A stretch of 64,000 nucleotides of DNA, from assembly GCA_037013685.1 (NCBI GenBank), contig CM072886.1, positions 90,508,422-90,572,421 of the forward strand. Direction: 5' to 3'. Within the stretch, counting starts at the first letter, position 1, and each line of letters starts with the position of its first letter. The stretch is from Acridotheres tristis (lineage: Eukaryota; Chordata; Aves; Passeriformes; Sturnidae). Under the pieces are notes generated by a model. It saw only the letters and a program-made list of their open reading frames with translations. It was not told the DNA's origin and made no database searches. A program made the translations under genes and the position numbers. Positions 15,201 to 27,824 of the stretch are shown here, one piece after another.

Positions 15201-15740
15201 GAACTGAAATTTTTCTTTTTAAAACCAGTGAGCTTTTGCCCTCTTTTTTCCCCCCCATCTTTCCCCTAGTTATTTCCTGTGCATTCTCTCTTCCCCCGCA
15301 CTTTGCATTTTACTAGAACTTTGTGGGAGGTAGATTCTAGAGGAAACCTCAGAGATATGAAGACAACAATCTCAGAATCATCAGACCTCCTGCAGCCAAG
15401 TGCACAGTTGGAAATTAGGTGCCATGTGAGCCCAAAGAGACCCAGACTGCACCTGAACAGGGACAAGACTTCCCCTTTGATCCTGAGCTCTGCCCTGATG
15501 CTCTGCCCCAAAGTGCACCTGTCTCTGGATCAGCTTACAGAGCCCATCCACGTGTGCTGTAGCCAAACACTGTGTTCAACAGGACAGGGTTCACTGCATG
15601 TAGTAACAAGCATTCCTGATTTATTTTAGGCTGCATGAAAGCTAATAACATAAGCAAATCTTGTGTTTGCCTTGAAACAGTACAAACACTAAGAGTCAGG
15701 GAACAATGTCTCAGCAAGACAGCAGGAACCAAATGTGAGT

Positions 15741-15823
15741 AATCACAGAAGTTTGGGTTGGAAGGTAGCTTTAAAGGTCATCTAGTCTCATCTAGTCCAA
15801 CCCCCCTGCAATGAGCAGGGACA
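15741..15823 (-). mobile_element. CR1 LINE 3' fragment, short
   Basis: AATCACAGAAG followed by TTTGGGTTGGAAGG, TTTAAAGGTCATCTAG and CCAACCCCCCTGCAATGAGCAGGGAC is the reverse complement of a CR1 3' end. It contains an internal 10-bp duplication of TCATCTAGTC (15779-15798). Similarity stops abruptly after GCAGGGACAG, so only about 80 bp of the element can be recognised. Confidence 0.85.
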
Positions 15824-18800
15824 GAGACCCCATAACTGCATGGCACGGAGCTGACACAGCCCCATCATGCAGGAGGGATGCAAGGCCATGCCAGATCCTC
15901 TGTGCACCTTGCAGACTGGAGCAAGCCATCTTTCCAGATCTTTGGATCTCAGCACAACCCCTGAAATACCTCCAGCAGCATTCCCTCCACAGTGATCCCT
16001 CCTGAGCAGGGATGCAACCTCTGCTTGTTACTTCCATGTGCAAGCAGGTATCCAGCAATTTATGTTACTGATACTGACGTGCCCGGTAGTGCCAGGAAGT
16101 CTCTAAGGCAGGGACACCTGGTTTGCTGGAATTGTTCAGTTCACACCAGTTGTGAGAGCCACCATGGGAAGGTACCACTGGGCAAGCAGCCTAGCTAACC
16201 TCAGTTACACTAGCAGGTTTCCTCATGACTGCTGCTGATGTACATACATGAGCATCTTCATCACACTGATCTCTTTCAGCTCTCTTGGGACATCTACATG
16301 GAACTGAAGTGGTCTGAAACAGAGGCAATAACGTTTCTGAAGACAGATGGTGCTAGGAACCCTGATTTTCCAAGATAAGCACACACCTATAAACCAGACC
16401 AACAAGACTCAGGAGCATGCTACCCACACACTGTATGACACCCATCATGGTAGAAAGGCACCTGCACCACACTCTGCAGCTCCAGTACTTCCTCATGATG
16501 CAATATAGCTCTGGGATCTCAGGATGCAACTGGTGAGAGGAAGGGTGTGGGACACTGCTGCCATTTACCAGCTGAGCTGGGACCGAATGAGGTACAGTGC
16601 TAAAAAAATCCACCCAGGGAAATTATTATTCCAGGCATCCAGAGACAGGAAAAACTAGCTGCAGGGATGCTCTGCACATGGTCTGGTGATCAACACTGGT
16701 GAAGTCCACTGTAAGACAGGGCTTGGTACACACCTCCAACAATATCCTTTCTCTTGCTCACCACCACTGTGCACTTGCCAGCCAATGCAGATGACACGTA
16801 CCCTTGCTGAGGGGTCATCTGAGCAAAGGAAGATGAGTTTGTTGCAGCAAGGTGTTTCCTGTGATCTGCATCCCATGACCTGGCTTCTGTGGCCAGCTGC
16901 TTCTGGGAAGGTTTCAGGGACAGGAGATGAGTTCTGAGGTACTGCCAGGCCACTCTGCCCACAGCAGAACATGTTAAATCACAACAAATATCCAGTCTGC
17001 AGCTTCTCCCAGAGCTCCCCCTCTCCCTCTTCTCTCCATCCCTTCTAGATGCCATGGCATGCCTGTGAAATGGGCTTAAAAACCTCCTGCACCCCAGAGT
17101 GCCCATCAGCACCCGTACAACAGAGAGCAGCACATAGCAAACAACAACCTCTAACACAGACCCTCTATTACACCCACAGGTACCACAGGTACTCTTTTGT
17201 CACTCAGCATGTCCCCTGCCAGGTGACTGGAAAATGCGTGTGGCAGGGGCAGGCATGCTATGGTAGGGTAGCCAAGTACCTCAAGGAAGGAGAAATTAAA
17301 CCCCACTTTAAACAAAATACAGCACAGGGAACTAGTGTTCTTCTGGGGAACAGGTTGGGGTCCTCAGGACAGCCTGCAGACAGCTGTTCAATTCCTCTCT
17401 TTCAGAGCAAGAATTGTTAAATCTACACATGGGTGACACAACTGCCAGATAATGCTGTCACATTACCTTTGAAGTCAGCCAAAAAAATTGGGAAGGGAAA
17501 ATTCCACAATACTGTCAACAGCACCTTTGCATCCACAAGCAAAAGGCAAGAGACCTGAACAGAAGACTAAGTTAAATAAAAAAGTTTCCTGTTTTTCAGA
17601 GTCACAGCCTATTACAAGCACAGATACCTCGAGAGGTCAGAAAGGCACCGGCCACACAACTACTGAAATCAACTAAAAAAAAGTGATCTGATGTACCTCT
17701 GGGCTTGGTCTATGTACACAAGAAGTGTTAGCCAGATCCAGCGAATATCATGACCAGTATTAGCATTTTCAGTCACCCATGAACATGTTAGGCTCACTAG
17801 CAGATCTTTGTCAGCACTGTTTGCTCTCAATTATTGTCTGCCCGGGGCAAACATTTGGGATACTTTCGGGTACAAGCTGATAAATGGAGACATCATGTGG
17901 TTACCCCTACAGAAAAGTAACTCCCTCATTAAAGAACCTCATGGATGAAGAAGCAGCTTTTGAACCACAGCACTGTATGACCCAAGTTCAGTTTAACACT
18001 GGAAACAAGGATCTCACATTTTGTAAGCAGTACAGGTAAATCCTGTACCAGGATTTGATGCACAAATGTTGACTCTACACGCTACCTTCTCCTCTCTAAC
18101 ACTCAGGGATTTTAAAACGCAACGAGTACATTGCACTGGTGGTGAGTGCACTTTTAAGTGACTGAAGAATAATGCAGACACAAACACTCCTCCTGCTAGT
18201 GATATGCTTTGTCTCAGCTAGGAATCATTCTGAAAAGAAATTTTTAACATTTCTTGTTGCATACTGTCCAAATGTCTTATATCTTCCCCCCCAAACAAAG
18301 GATAAGGCATGTTAGAATTATGCTGCTTCAAGGAATACAAGCTTAGGAAACGCCATTTTTAATTTTTATTAGCCACAAAGGCACTACCCTAGGAGTTATT
18401 TATGGGCTCTATTATAAAGCATTCATTTATTCACTCAGAGTCAGAAAGAATGTCTCCCAAACTGCAAGAAACTTCATGGTTTTCTGATTAGCACGATGTT
18501 TTTTGTTAATGCAATAAGTTTTCCTCCACTTTACACACATCAACTGGACTTCAAACTAGATCTTAGTAAGCACACAAAAGCAGAAATGTGGAGATTACAT
18601 TATTTTGTATACAAAATCATTGCCTCATACTACTAAAACTACCAAATTGCTTGGCAGAATGAAAACAAAGCCATAATAAACCAGGCTAATAAAGTGAACT
18701 AAGGGGTTGCCACCAGTGTCCATCCTGAGGCTGTAACTAACAGACCTCTTAGGCCACCTCCATGGCATACAGGGATGAGGGAAACACCTTTAGCCCTTTT

Positions 18801-21800
18801 CAAAGCCCAGCTGGTAACTCAGTTTTAAAGGAAGCAGTTGTGTTCACCTACAGCAGCTGAAGAGGCAGAAAAGCTGGCTCAGAGCTCGCCACTATCAGCA
18901 GCTGGGCAGCCTTGCAGTGCCTTTGCAGACAGAGTTTTCCTCAGCTCCACTGAATTCCAGCTCATTTTCAAAGACACCAGACAGTACAGAATTGCTTATT
19001 TATATATCAATTCCAATTAAATAATAATTTTTCTCCAAAACTTTACAACCTTTTTTTTTTTTTTTAATTCTCAAGTAATCTATTTTTTTTAATTGCAAAT
19101 GGATAACCAGAGAAGAAAACTAACAGGTCCAAGACTCATAACAAAAGGCCAGTTCTCCTCACTAAGTGTTACTTCCATACCTGTTCTGTCACTGCTCTCC
19201 AAGCCTTTTTCTAGTGCTGAGGCGCTTTTCTAGTGCAACACTAACATTTGTGTGCTTTCACCTAAAACATTCTCCTGCTCAGGGAGCAACAGCGTTGTAC
19301 AGCAATTAAAAAGCTGAGGCAAGGAGTAGAAAGCCAACAGCTGAGAGAAGAAAAAGCAAAACATGGGAGAAACAGCAGAAGAGAAAAACTACAAGAAAAT
19401 TGGGGGTGGCAGGGGAGATAAGTGGTGAGGAAGTTAATAATTCATGTGTTATTTAGCTTTTAGTGGTTACTTAATATCAGCATATGGTAGGGGCCTAAAG
19501 AGCAAGAACAACAGTGAAGTTTTCTAGGTTAATAGTTTCCTTAATATTCCCACAGGATTCTTTACTACTCTAAACATAGCACAGAGGAAAAAATAAGATC
19601 CAAGGAGATCATCATCAGGGGCAGGTTCAAGAAAGGGTTCTTTCAACCTCCCCCAAACAGCTTTCTCTCTTGGAGCTGAAAAATACCCAGTTCTTATGCA
19701 GTATTAATATGCAATCCCAACAACATAGGCAGACAAAAGAGAAGGTTTCATTCACTTAAAAAAATAGTTTGAGTGGAGTTATATTTGTTAAACTATATTT
19801 GGAGTTAATTTTTCAATGCCTACTACAAACATCTCGCAGAAATATCCTTCACTGCATACTTGTTTGCAGTGCAAGAGTCTACCAATTAAATTGTCCTAGG
19901 ACCATTAATGTACTTGAGGGTTTAGAATACTTCAGAACTTCAGAAAACCGATTCTTGAAGGCCTGAATCCTGAGTTAATGTTTGTATTTGCACTGTGCTA
20001 TCTACCTTCATGTGCTATGTGAAAGCTACTTCGAGCTTGTGAGGTCTTGTCAGGTAAAATCCATTGTCAAAGAAGAGACTGTCCACTCTCATTATTATCT
20101 GCACATTATGTTTGTTTCCATCACTCACAGAAGGGAAATGACAACTAGGCCCAACAGGAAAAAACCTGAGCCATGAGCAGGAAACAGAATCTCTTGTTTT
20201 GGCTACTAAGGTAAGAGAAGGTAAATAGTGGAAAATTCCCCTCATACAGGGGCCATAACAGAGGTGGATCATTTGACAAGTCTTCCTCACCACTGTTTTT
20301 ATACAGCCAAGCCACCTGTCAGAGCAGCTTCACTATCTTACAGAAAAAGCATCAAGCCAAGGAAGGAAACAAGAAATAGCATTACTCGAGACTATCTGTG
20401 AACACACGTCATTGGGAAGTTCTTGTGTCTTGGTTTTTTCAAGTACTTTTAGGGCAGCAATCCACAACTATAAGAGAACAAACAGAACTTTGGAGGGACA
20501 GAAGAGTGTTTATTTGCCCATTCTTACATGGGTTAGGGACTGAAGCTAGGCATGGAATTGAGGAGAGGCTCCTACTGAAGGCTGCAGGAGTTCCCACTGT
20601 AAATAAGTAAATAAGTTTCTTTAGCCTAAACTCAGCACAGTGTGTGGTGCTGGTATGAGTTTGATGAATTTTTTAAGACTGTGAAAGTCTGTTTTTATTC
20701 TTAATACAGTTGGTTATGTGTATTTATTATTAAGTTATTAAACTTTGAAACTGAAAACAAATCCCGTGTAGCTTTAACAAGCAAGTGCAACAAATGTTTT
20801 TGCCAGGCTTCTGTTCTGTGATTACTATACACTGCAGCTACAAATATTTATGCAGCATTATGTTGCATTTTTCTGCAACAGTTCCCACTATCAGCTATCG
20901 ACCTGACCCCACAAAGCCTAGCTGCAGGCTATGCTATTTCCATCCCTCTTTCACTGAAATTCTTCCTTAGCAGCTGTTCTTGTTGCAATTAAAAGTAACT
21001 GGTGATGAAAATCAAATATCCTCATACTCTAGAAATGAAGTTTTAGAGGAGAAGGAAAGAAGTAGCCTCACGCTGGCTCTGCTCAGCCACCAGGTATCAC
21101 TAACCATGCAAGCAACAAAATCCAAGCCTGTTTTTTGTTTATGTCTGACAAGCCAGATTAAAAACTTTATGTTTAGAAAGTTGCTTAATAAACCAGTAGA
21201 AAGATAATGATTACCCAGTCTCATCATTTGCACATGAAAGGTGGAACAGAGAAGTTACAGTAATTTGTTGCCAGACTTCACTGGAACAAACAGCTGCATT
21301 TTACTTATCTTCAGATATCAAAGGACTTGAGTGGGACAAAGATTACTTGGCTTGACAAGCTTTCAAAGACCCCTCCAGCTCAAAACCAGAAATGTTTCTG
21401 AAGAAAGTAATGAAAGGATTTAATATAAGCCTAGCAGCAATTCCTATATACTAGCACGAAATTTACCACCATCCTCTAATCTTGTCAAAGCTAAGACAAG
21501 ATGCTTTGCTTCCTTTCCAAATCCAGTGGAATTGCACACTTCCAAAGGCCAGAAGCAGACAAGTTCTTCTTCCCAGGAAGCAGAGGCTTCAAGGCAGTGT
21601 TCAGCTGCTTTAAATCTGCTTATCCCATGCTAGCTCCCCACTCAAGCAACTTGTTTTCTGCCAAAGAGCAGGCTCAGGGAGCCCAGTCGCTGGGTCACAT
21701 TAGTGCCAGGGCAGAGGAGACAGGGAGGCAGCCTTGGGATGGTCTGGCCAGCAGCAGAGCCACATTCTCCAGGGCACCCAGGAGCTACAAGCGTCAGCAG

Positions 21801-24800
21801 AGTTTCTTCTTCACCTTCCCACCCTCCTTTTGAGCAGATAAACTGAAGACCTCAAATCACCTTCTCTGTACTTTAATAAAATTTATTTTATTCCCTCAGA
21901 CTCCTAGAAGACCATTGTGAAAATCTGCTCAGCTCAACCAAAAGGAAGTCCAGAAGAAGTTGGGTATTTTCTCTTAATATGTGCTGCAACGTACTGTATT
22001 ATTTAATATATCAAATTCCTTTGACAAGAGCAGTAAAATCACATTGTTCTCGATTACAACATTTTGCAAAAACAAGGTCAATGCCTGTGCTGCAAAACAA
22101 ACAGGAGGGTTATTGAAGAACCAAAAAGAAGATGTGAAAGAACTGAACTCAAACTTTTCTAACTGTACCCACTCTAGAAGGCTGAGCAGAGAGTTAAAAG
22201 TTTTAGGTAGCTGGAAATAGCTGCTACCTCAAAGCCAGTTTTTGTGTTTAACACATGTGGTTAGACAGCCAACAACCATTCCTGGGGATTATCTGCTCAG
22301 AGTATGAAAGACAATAAAATAACCTACCACTGGTTTTTCAGGCAGACCTGGGCACGATTCCCATTAGCACATTTTCATTTTAAAACTGAGTGTGATTGCT
22401 CTGATTTCATAATGCAAGAAAGCTAAGCACAGATGTTGGTACTTAGAGCTGGACAAAACTTTGCCAGGTAAATAACAAATTGCAGAGTTATGAACTGCTT
22501 CTGAACATGCACAAATACATTGCATGGCACAGCAGTTTAAATATATTAGTCACTGTATGCAGTTAAAGAAAAACAGCATCTTCCAATCTTTACATTATAA
22601 CAAGCCAAATCCAAAACCAACCAGGTAAATGCACATTTTTCCCCGTTGATTTTGGATCAAGCTTTAAGTAAGAACTGATGGTAGACTGCAATTCTAATCA
22701 CTCAAGGGAGAAAGCAATGGCTGGTGCTCAGTACTGGTTTACTGTAACAGTAATGGACTATTAAAAAATATAACTACAAAAGAAAAGACACTTATACCAA
22801 GTTTCTGATGATGGTACTTGATGGCTTTTTACACACTATCAGTTTTCCAGACTGCAAAATGCAAGACAACACAAATGTCAGAAATCACCAGCCTTTTCTA
22901 ACTTCCATCCATGTCAATTAATAGCTGCAGTTCACTTGTGGTATTCACTAGTTTATGATGTAAGGCCCTGCTCCATTTTGCTGTGGAGTGTGGTTTAATG
23001 TATTGGCTATTGGAAAGCTCTTCAGCATGTTCAGATTTTTTTTTTTTTTGCCTTCGATGCTCCTGCAAGAAGTGTAATACTTGACAAATTTAACCTGAAA
23101 TTCAAATTTGTCACCTGACACTTCAGTGCTTCATCTCTCTCCTACTTGCAGGACACTTATAAGGAAACCATTTAAACTTCTAGAAAGTTTTAAAATTAAC
23201 TTTACTGATAGAAATATTGTGAATTTGATGCAGAATTTGCTTTAGGATTGACAGAGTACTCTCACACTTCATTAATTTATTGTTATTTTTATAGAATAAG
23301 AATATACATCCTGTTGTGGGCAAAACAGAAAGGCTTCTCAGGTGACTCATTTGACTCAGTCTGGCATCAGGATGAGACCAGATAGGCTGTGCACCACCTC
23401 TTCCACCTCCTTTACAACCTGAGCTACAGCAGATTTTCTGTTACTGCCCATGCAAACACTATAAACCCTGCTGACCCTGGAAGGAATTGAAGGTCTGGTC
23501 ATCAGCAGCCTTCATCAGTTCTCCCAGAACCAGAATCACGAGCCTGGACTTACAGTGGTGTGCTCAGTTAACCACTTTGTTCACTTTGCTTGCTACACTT
23601 GGTCCTAGACATACCACTTGGAAAAAAAGAAACCTTGGAAAAAACAGCACTGCACAGGGTGATCAACTTGTTCATTTTGCCACATATCCTTGAGTTCCTG
23701 AACTTGCTAGGTTGAACACACCCCAGTAGGTAATACAATCAAAAGAGGAGAAATTCTCAAATCTCTTTTACTTGGTAGACCTCCACTTACATCCTTACAC
23801 CCCCCCCGCAAAGTTCAAAGAGTCATTTGTGGCAGGTTTACCATGAAGAACTCATTATAATTCTGCTATTTATTCTATTCTATTTAAGATGCTCCAACAC
23901 AAATCAATTTAAACACATACTGTGCTTCTGTGAGACAGGCATTAAAGCAAGATTTGAAAATAATTTCATTCCATTTAATCACACAAGAAATAATGTAATG
24001 CACTCACAGTATGTAATACTAACTCCTTTCAGGTTTTCTGGTTTATGTTTCTGCTTGAATTCATAGCTTACACTTAAATATTTTTGCAGTATACAAGAAA
24101 TTGTTTCAAGTGGTGTAGTTTAAGTCAGACACAGACCAAACAGTCTTGAAAAACATGATCAGCATCACCAGATAAGCTCTTCCTTGATGCAGGTCTTGGC
24201 TAAAATGCAAAAGTTATATGGAGCGAGTGAAACATATCCTCAATTTCCTGCATTGTTCTAAGGTCTTTGAGACATCTATCCCTTCCACAGCAGCAGGCAC
24301 CTTCCATAGGGAGTTCTGTGTATGTCTGGTATCAGTCACAGCTGAGTGAACAAATCCTCATGCTCAAAGCATCAGTTGATGTAAATCACTACTGTACTAA
24401 CGAAGCCAAAAGAGCCATGTCAGTTTACAACACAGGACATGACCCATACTTGCAGCCTGGGAAAGCAAGTCAAAGGAAAACTGTTTTTTCTTTTTATAGC
24501 CTGGTTCTCTAATTAGGATTTTTGTACACACTGTAATTTGGTATTGGAGAAAAAAAAAAAAAAAGAGCACCACATACTTTAAGCAGACAAATCACTATGA
24601 GCTATAAAAACTTGCTATAGCTGAATTTACTCAAGCATAACCTGCCAATGTCCCAGATTCTTCAAGACCCAAAAACCGTGAACAGCAATCGTTGCAAGCA
24701 CACTGGCAACACCAATTCTAGTCCTTATTAAAATGGCTGGCTAATAAGCACTAACATCTCCTGTATGGGATTACTGTGATCCTGAAAAATTTGGGGCTCG

Positions 24801-27435
24801 GGAGATTTGAATTAAAAAAAAAAATAAAAAAATAAAAAAGAGAGAGAGAAAGGGGAATAACAAAACAGCCATCCCATACCTGGACACCAACCTGGCATGA
24901 AGAGTCCAAGCAATGAGCACAATGTTTGCTTCTGGGGACAAGTGAGAGAAAGGCTTTTGAACTGAAAAAGTGGAAGACTAAGCTCAGATGAAAAACACCT
25001 CGGCAAACAAAAATATCAAAATAGGAAAATGTTGCTTGATTATTGTGCAAAGACTAAGTTACCTAATTTGCCACTCTGGGAATATTTTAAGTGTTTTATC
25101 ATGACTGTGAAATTGACCTGACAAGAGAAAGGGTAACTTAGCTATAAACGGGGAAAACAGACAGGATGACTAATCATGCAGTTGATAAACAGTTTGCTTT
25201 GCTAGAAAAAGAGACCTGACCTTCAACTATTCAGTCCTGTGCCTGCATACTTCTGCCCTGTTCCCTGAAACTCTCCCTACTCTACAACACTGAGAACAAC
25301 CTCTGGCAGCCAGCTCCCAGGACTACTCCCACTGAAAAGCAGTGATCCCTGATCCAACAGCCTAGAGAGCCCAGGCTCTGCAGTTTCCTTCAAAGTCCCA
25401 AGAGAGAACTGCTCACATGTTTTACTAGCATCTCTGTCATGCTAATTTCCTGCCTCTGAAGTCAGAATTTAGGGTGCAGGCACACCACATTCCCCTGAAT
25501 GGCACAATATTTTCCTGGTGCTAGTCACCTTGCTCTCTTGTGCAGGTCTCCAACAGAAGGACCAGCACTGCTCTATTACCTCAGCAGAGCAAAGGAAAAA
25601 GAGATTAATATTTCACCTTCATTTCTGAAGGGAAAAATTACTAAAGGCTTTGTCTAAGCAAAGGAGATGAGCATGACTGTTAAGGACTATCCACAGGTAT
25701 GAATCTCAAATGTTAACCTCGGGAGTCCCTTATGAAAGTTAGCACTAAGCAAAGGGATGGGCCAGAATTTACTGCTCCCTTCAGCTTTACAGAGGGAGGA
25801 GGTGTGTTGGGAAAAATTTCAGGCTTTGCCACAGTTGAGGAAGAACAGGCCGGTCTTCCTTCACTTGTTAGCATGACTCTTCTCACTAAGCAACAGGTAA
25901 AATAAAAGCTTTTTAAGAAGGAAATATTGCCCTTTTCTATTAAGGTTAAAAGTTAGAAACCTTAATAACCAGCACATTTCTCCTAGAAGAGGGAGAAATT
26001 TTTTTATATCTGTAGACAACAGTTCTCTGATTTACCTGCTTCTGTGATCAGCATTTCAGTGGCAAGCCTCTTTCAGGGCAGGGTTAGGTCAGTGGTTTCA
26101 GCCTTCTGTCCAGAGCATGGACAATTGTGTTCTGAACAGGACTGATCCAGAGACACGAATAACTTAAACTGAAGTAGGCAAACTCATGCAGAGGATTTCT
26201 CATGACTTGACCCACCATGAACATTCACAAGCCCTAACAGGTATTGCAAGAAGACCTAATCGGATTTGTGATCCACATTTGCACTTCCTGCACAAGAAGG
26301 AGGAGGAAGCTTTCTCCCACAGACATTTCTACTCACCTAATAGACAGAACAACTAAACAAACTGCTCCAAACCCTCCTCTCAATTGGCTCCTTGAGCATT
26401 TAAAAATCACATCTGAAAGGTGGCAGACGATATGCTCTGAACAGACAGGAGCCACACAGCCCTGGATGTATTTGTTAACACCAAATCAAACCACACACTA
26501 CACCAGCTTACACCAACGAGCAGGTTGAAGCCTCTTGCTCAATCCTTATCAGTACACAGCAAGAGTCCAGGCCAAAAAAAGCTACATGACTGCTGCAAGT
26601 CTCAAATCAAGTCTTGTTTCTGCATCTATTGCTGACAAGATTTTAATTTTAAAAGCCCTGTGCTATAAATCACTACATGGCTGGAAAAAAAAAAATTGTG
26701 GAGAAAGTGTTAACACACTGTTAGGTTCCCCTGAGATCTGAGGAGCTCTGTGAGAAGCCAATAACTTATTATAAAAGCCAATTCTCTTCTGAAGAGACTG
26801 CCAAACATGGTCCTCAAGGAGAATAACACACAGACTATTTAAACCTGATGTCATCTTGACATTCAGGCAATTTCACCCAAGGTTTGCTTGATGATTCAAA
26901 ATGAGAAGAATCAGCATTCCTTAGTGTAAGGACAGAGGAAAAATCATCATTTGCCTGTTTGCCAGGTTAACATAGTCAAACAAGATGCCATTTGTGACAA
27001 TTTTTTTTTTCCATTCAGAACTACCCATCTGTGTGCATTCTCACATAGTCATGGATAACTTGGCTATGACACCGACTATCAAGATGGAGAGAAGTTTTCT
27101 AAATGTGTAGTAGTAGTACTGAGATCCCCTCCCTCCACCAAGTGGGATGGTGCACTTGGCATGCTCAGGTGGTGACACAGTACCAGCAGCACGAGGTACA
27201 TTTGCCTCAGACAACAAAGGGCTCATGGTGATTCCCAGCACGGTATCCTTCAAACACCTTCCAGGCAGCAATGCCTGGAAGCCATGCCATTCCTGCCAGC
27301 TGCAATGAAGAGTCTGTGAAGAAGAGCAAGATGGCTCCTAGATGCCTCTTACATAATTTCAGCCTTTAAATGGGTGCCACAAATCCACTCTTCCCCTCGC
27401 TGCAGCACACTTTGAGGCACTGAAATGAAACTGCA
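15824..27435. other. Intron 2 segment, no gene recognised
   Basis: AT-rich with several homopolymers: T15 at 19051-19065, T14 at 23036-23049, A15 at 24550-24564, and an A-rich/GA stretch at 24813-24854. There is an imperfect 19-bp-period repeat of TTTTCTAGTGC at 19207-19236. Open frames are short and unrelated to known families. Nothing else recognised. Confidence 0.65.
24813..24854 (+). repeat. A-rich tract grading into (GA)n
   Basis: A-runs broken by single T bases, then about five GA units, then AAAGGGG. Low-complexity DNA; its only open frame is a Phe-rich artefact on the other strand. Confidence 0.8.
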
Positions 27436-27441
27436 TCTTAC
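27436..27441 (-). other. PARD6G: Splice donor of PARD6G exon 2
   Basis: Minus-strand CAAG|GTAAGA. This is a near-perfect donor that splits codon 99 after its first base. Confidence 0.9.
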
Positions 27442-27664
27442 CTTGTCTTTGGATAAAAACCCTGAGCAGTGGATGAGCACTTGAAACAGCCTTGAAGAAG
27501 TTGTCATCATTATTAATAGGGAGAAGGTCTCCATGCACATCAGCATATCCAATCATCACTTCCAGGTTGGCTATGTGATGAATGTGAAGAATTAGTTTGT
27601 AGAAGTCTTCAAACTTTCCTGGCTTGTAGCGATCCAGAGAAAACCTTCTGAACTCTGCCCCAAA
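27442..27664 (-). CDS. PARD6G: PARD6G coding exon 2 (bulk of PB1 domain)
   Basis: Second coding exon, 223 nt, encoding residues 25-98 plus the first base of codon 99. It begins [12 protein letters not shown] and includes the Par6 hallmark [16 protein letters not shown] followed by [15 protein letters not shown]. Together with exon 1 this gives a complete PB1 domain (about residues 19-97), the module that binds atypical PKC. It has no stop or frameshift. The acceptor is TCTCTTGCAG and the donor is GTAAGA. The exon ends in phase 1, so the next exon must supply the last two bases of codon 99, consistent with the Glu-rich continuation usual in Par6. The semi-CRIB and PDZ regions belong to the following exon, which is not found in 1-27441. 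Differences from the human protein as I recall it (for example FFKAV and the final Arg-Gln) are ordinary species divergence. Confidence 0.94.
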
Positions 27665-27692
27665 CTGCAAGAGAAAGCAAACAGAGCATCAG
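27665..27692 (-). other. PARD6G: Branch point, polypyrimidine tract and splice acceptor of PARD6G exon 2
   Basis: The minus strand reads CTGTTTGCTTTCTCTTGCAG directly before the Phe25 codon. A branch-point-like CTGAT lies at 27692-27688, with its adenine about 24 nt from the exon. This is a strong conventional acceptor. Confidence 0.88.
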
Positions 27693-27775
27693 CAGATGTG
27701 TCACCAAAGGACAACGCTCCAGTTGGGTGCCTGAACGTGGTATACATCATCTCTCTTTTCACAGAATTAGAGAGC

Positions 27776-27824
27776 CACAGAATCAATCAGGTTGGAAAAG
27801 ACTTCTGAGATCATTGAGTCCATC
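27776..27824 (-). mobile_element. CR1-like LINE 3' fragment near PARD6G exon 2
   Basis: CACAGAATCAATCAGGTTGG, AAAAGACTTCTGAGATCATTGAGTCCA is the reverse complement of a CR1 3' end of the type with AAAAGACCTCTGAGATCAT. About 50 bp are clear and similarity may extend a little further. It lies about 112 bp from the exon 2 acceptor, upstream of it in the direction of PARD6G transcription. Confidence 0.78.

Larger units (their letters stand above)
7571..15740. other. Intron 2 segment, no gene recognised
   Basis: Non-coding by inspection. It has a CAAA-rich tract at 8001-8044, an A/G-rich tract at 12153-12210 and a pyrimidine run at 15239-15269. The longest open frame is a minus-strand frame of about 191 codons at 8794-9369, which is low-complexity (Ser, Pro, Leu rich) and matches no known domain; it is treated as chance. 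Confidence 0.65.
1..27441 (-). other. PARD6G: PARD6G intron 2, partial (runs off the left edge)
   Basis: Everything left of the exon 2 donor. Par6 genes encode the semi-CRIB, PDZ and C-terminal regions downstream of this junction. No open frame on the minus strand here contains PDZ-like sequence such as a carboxylate-binding loop followed by GFYIRDG. The intron is therefore longer than 27 kb and the terminal exon lies outside the window. Confidence 0.82.

Noticed and set aside
15239..15629. Strong pyrimidine run ending in TAG followed by a 116-codon open frame, considered as a plus-strand exon.
   Set aside because: The frame starts at a GTG, has no domain, no obvious donor-supported structure, and lies antisense within PARD6G intron 2.
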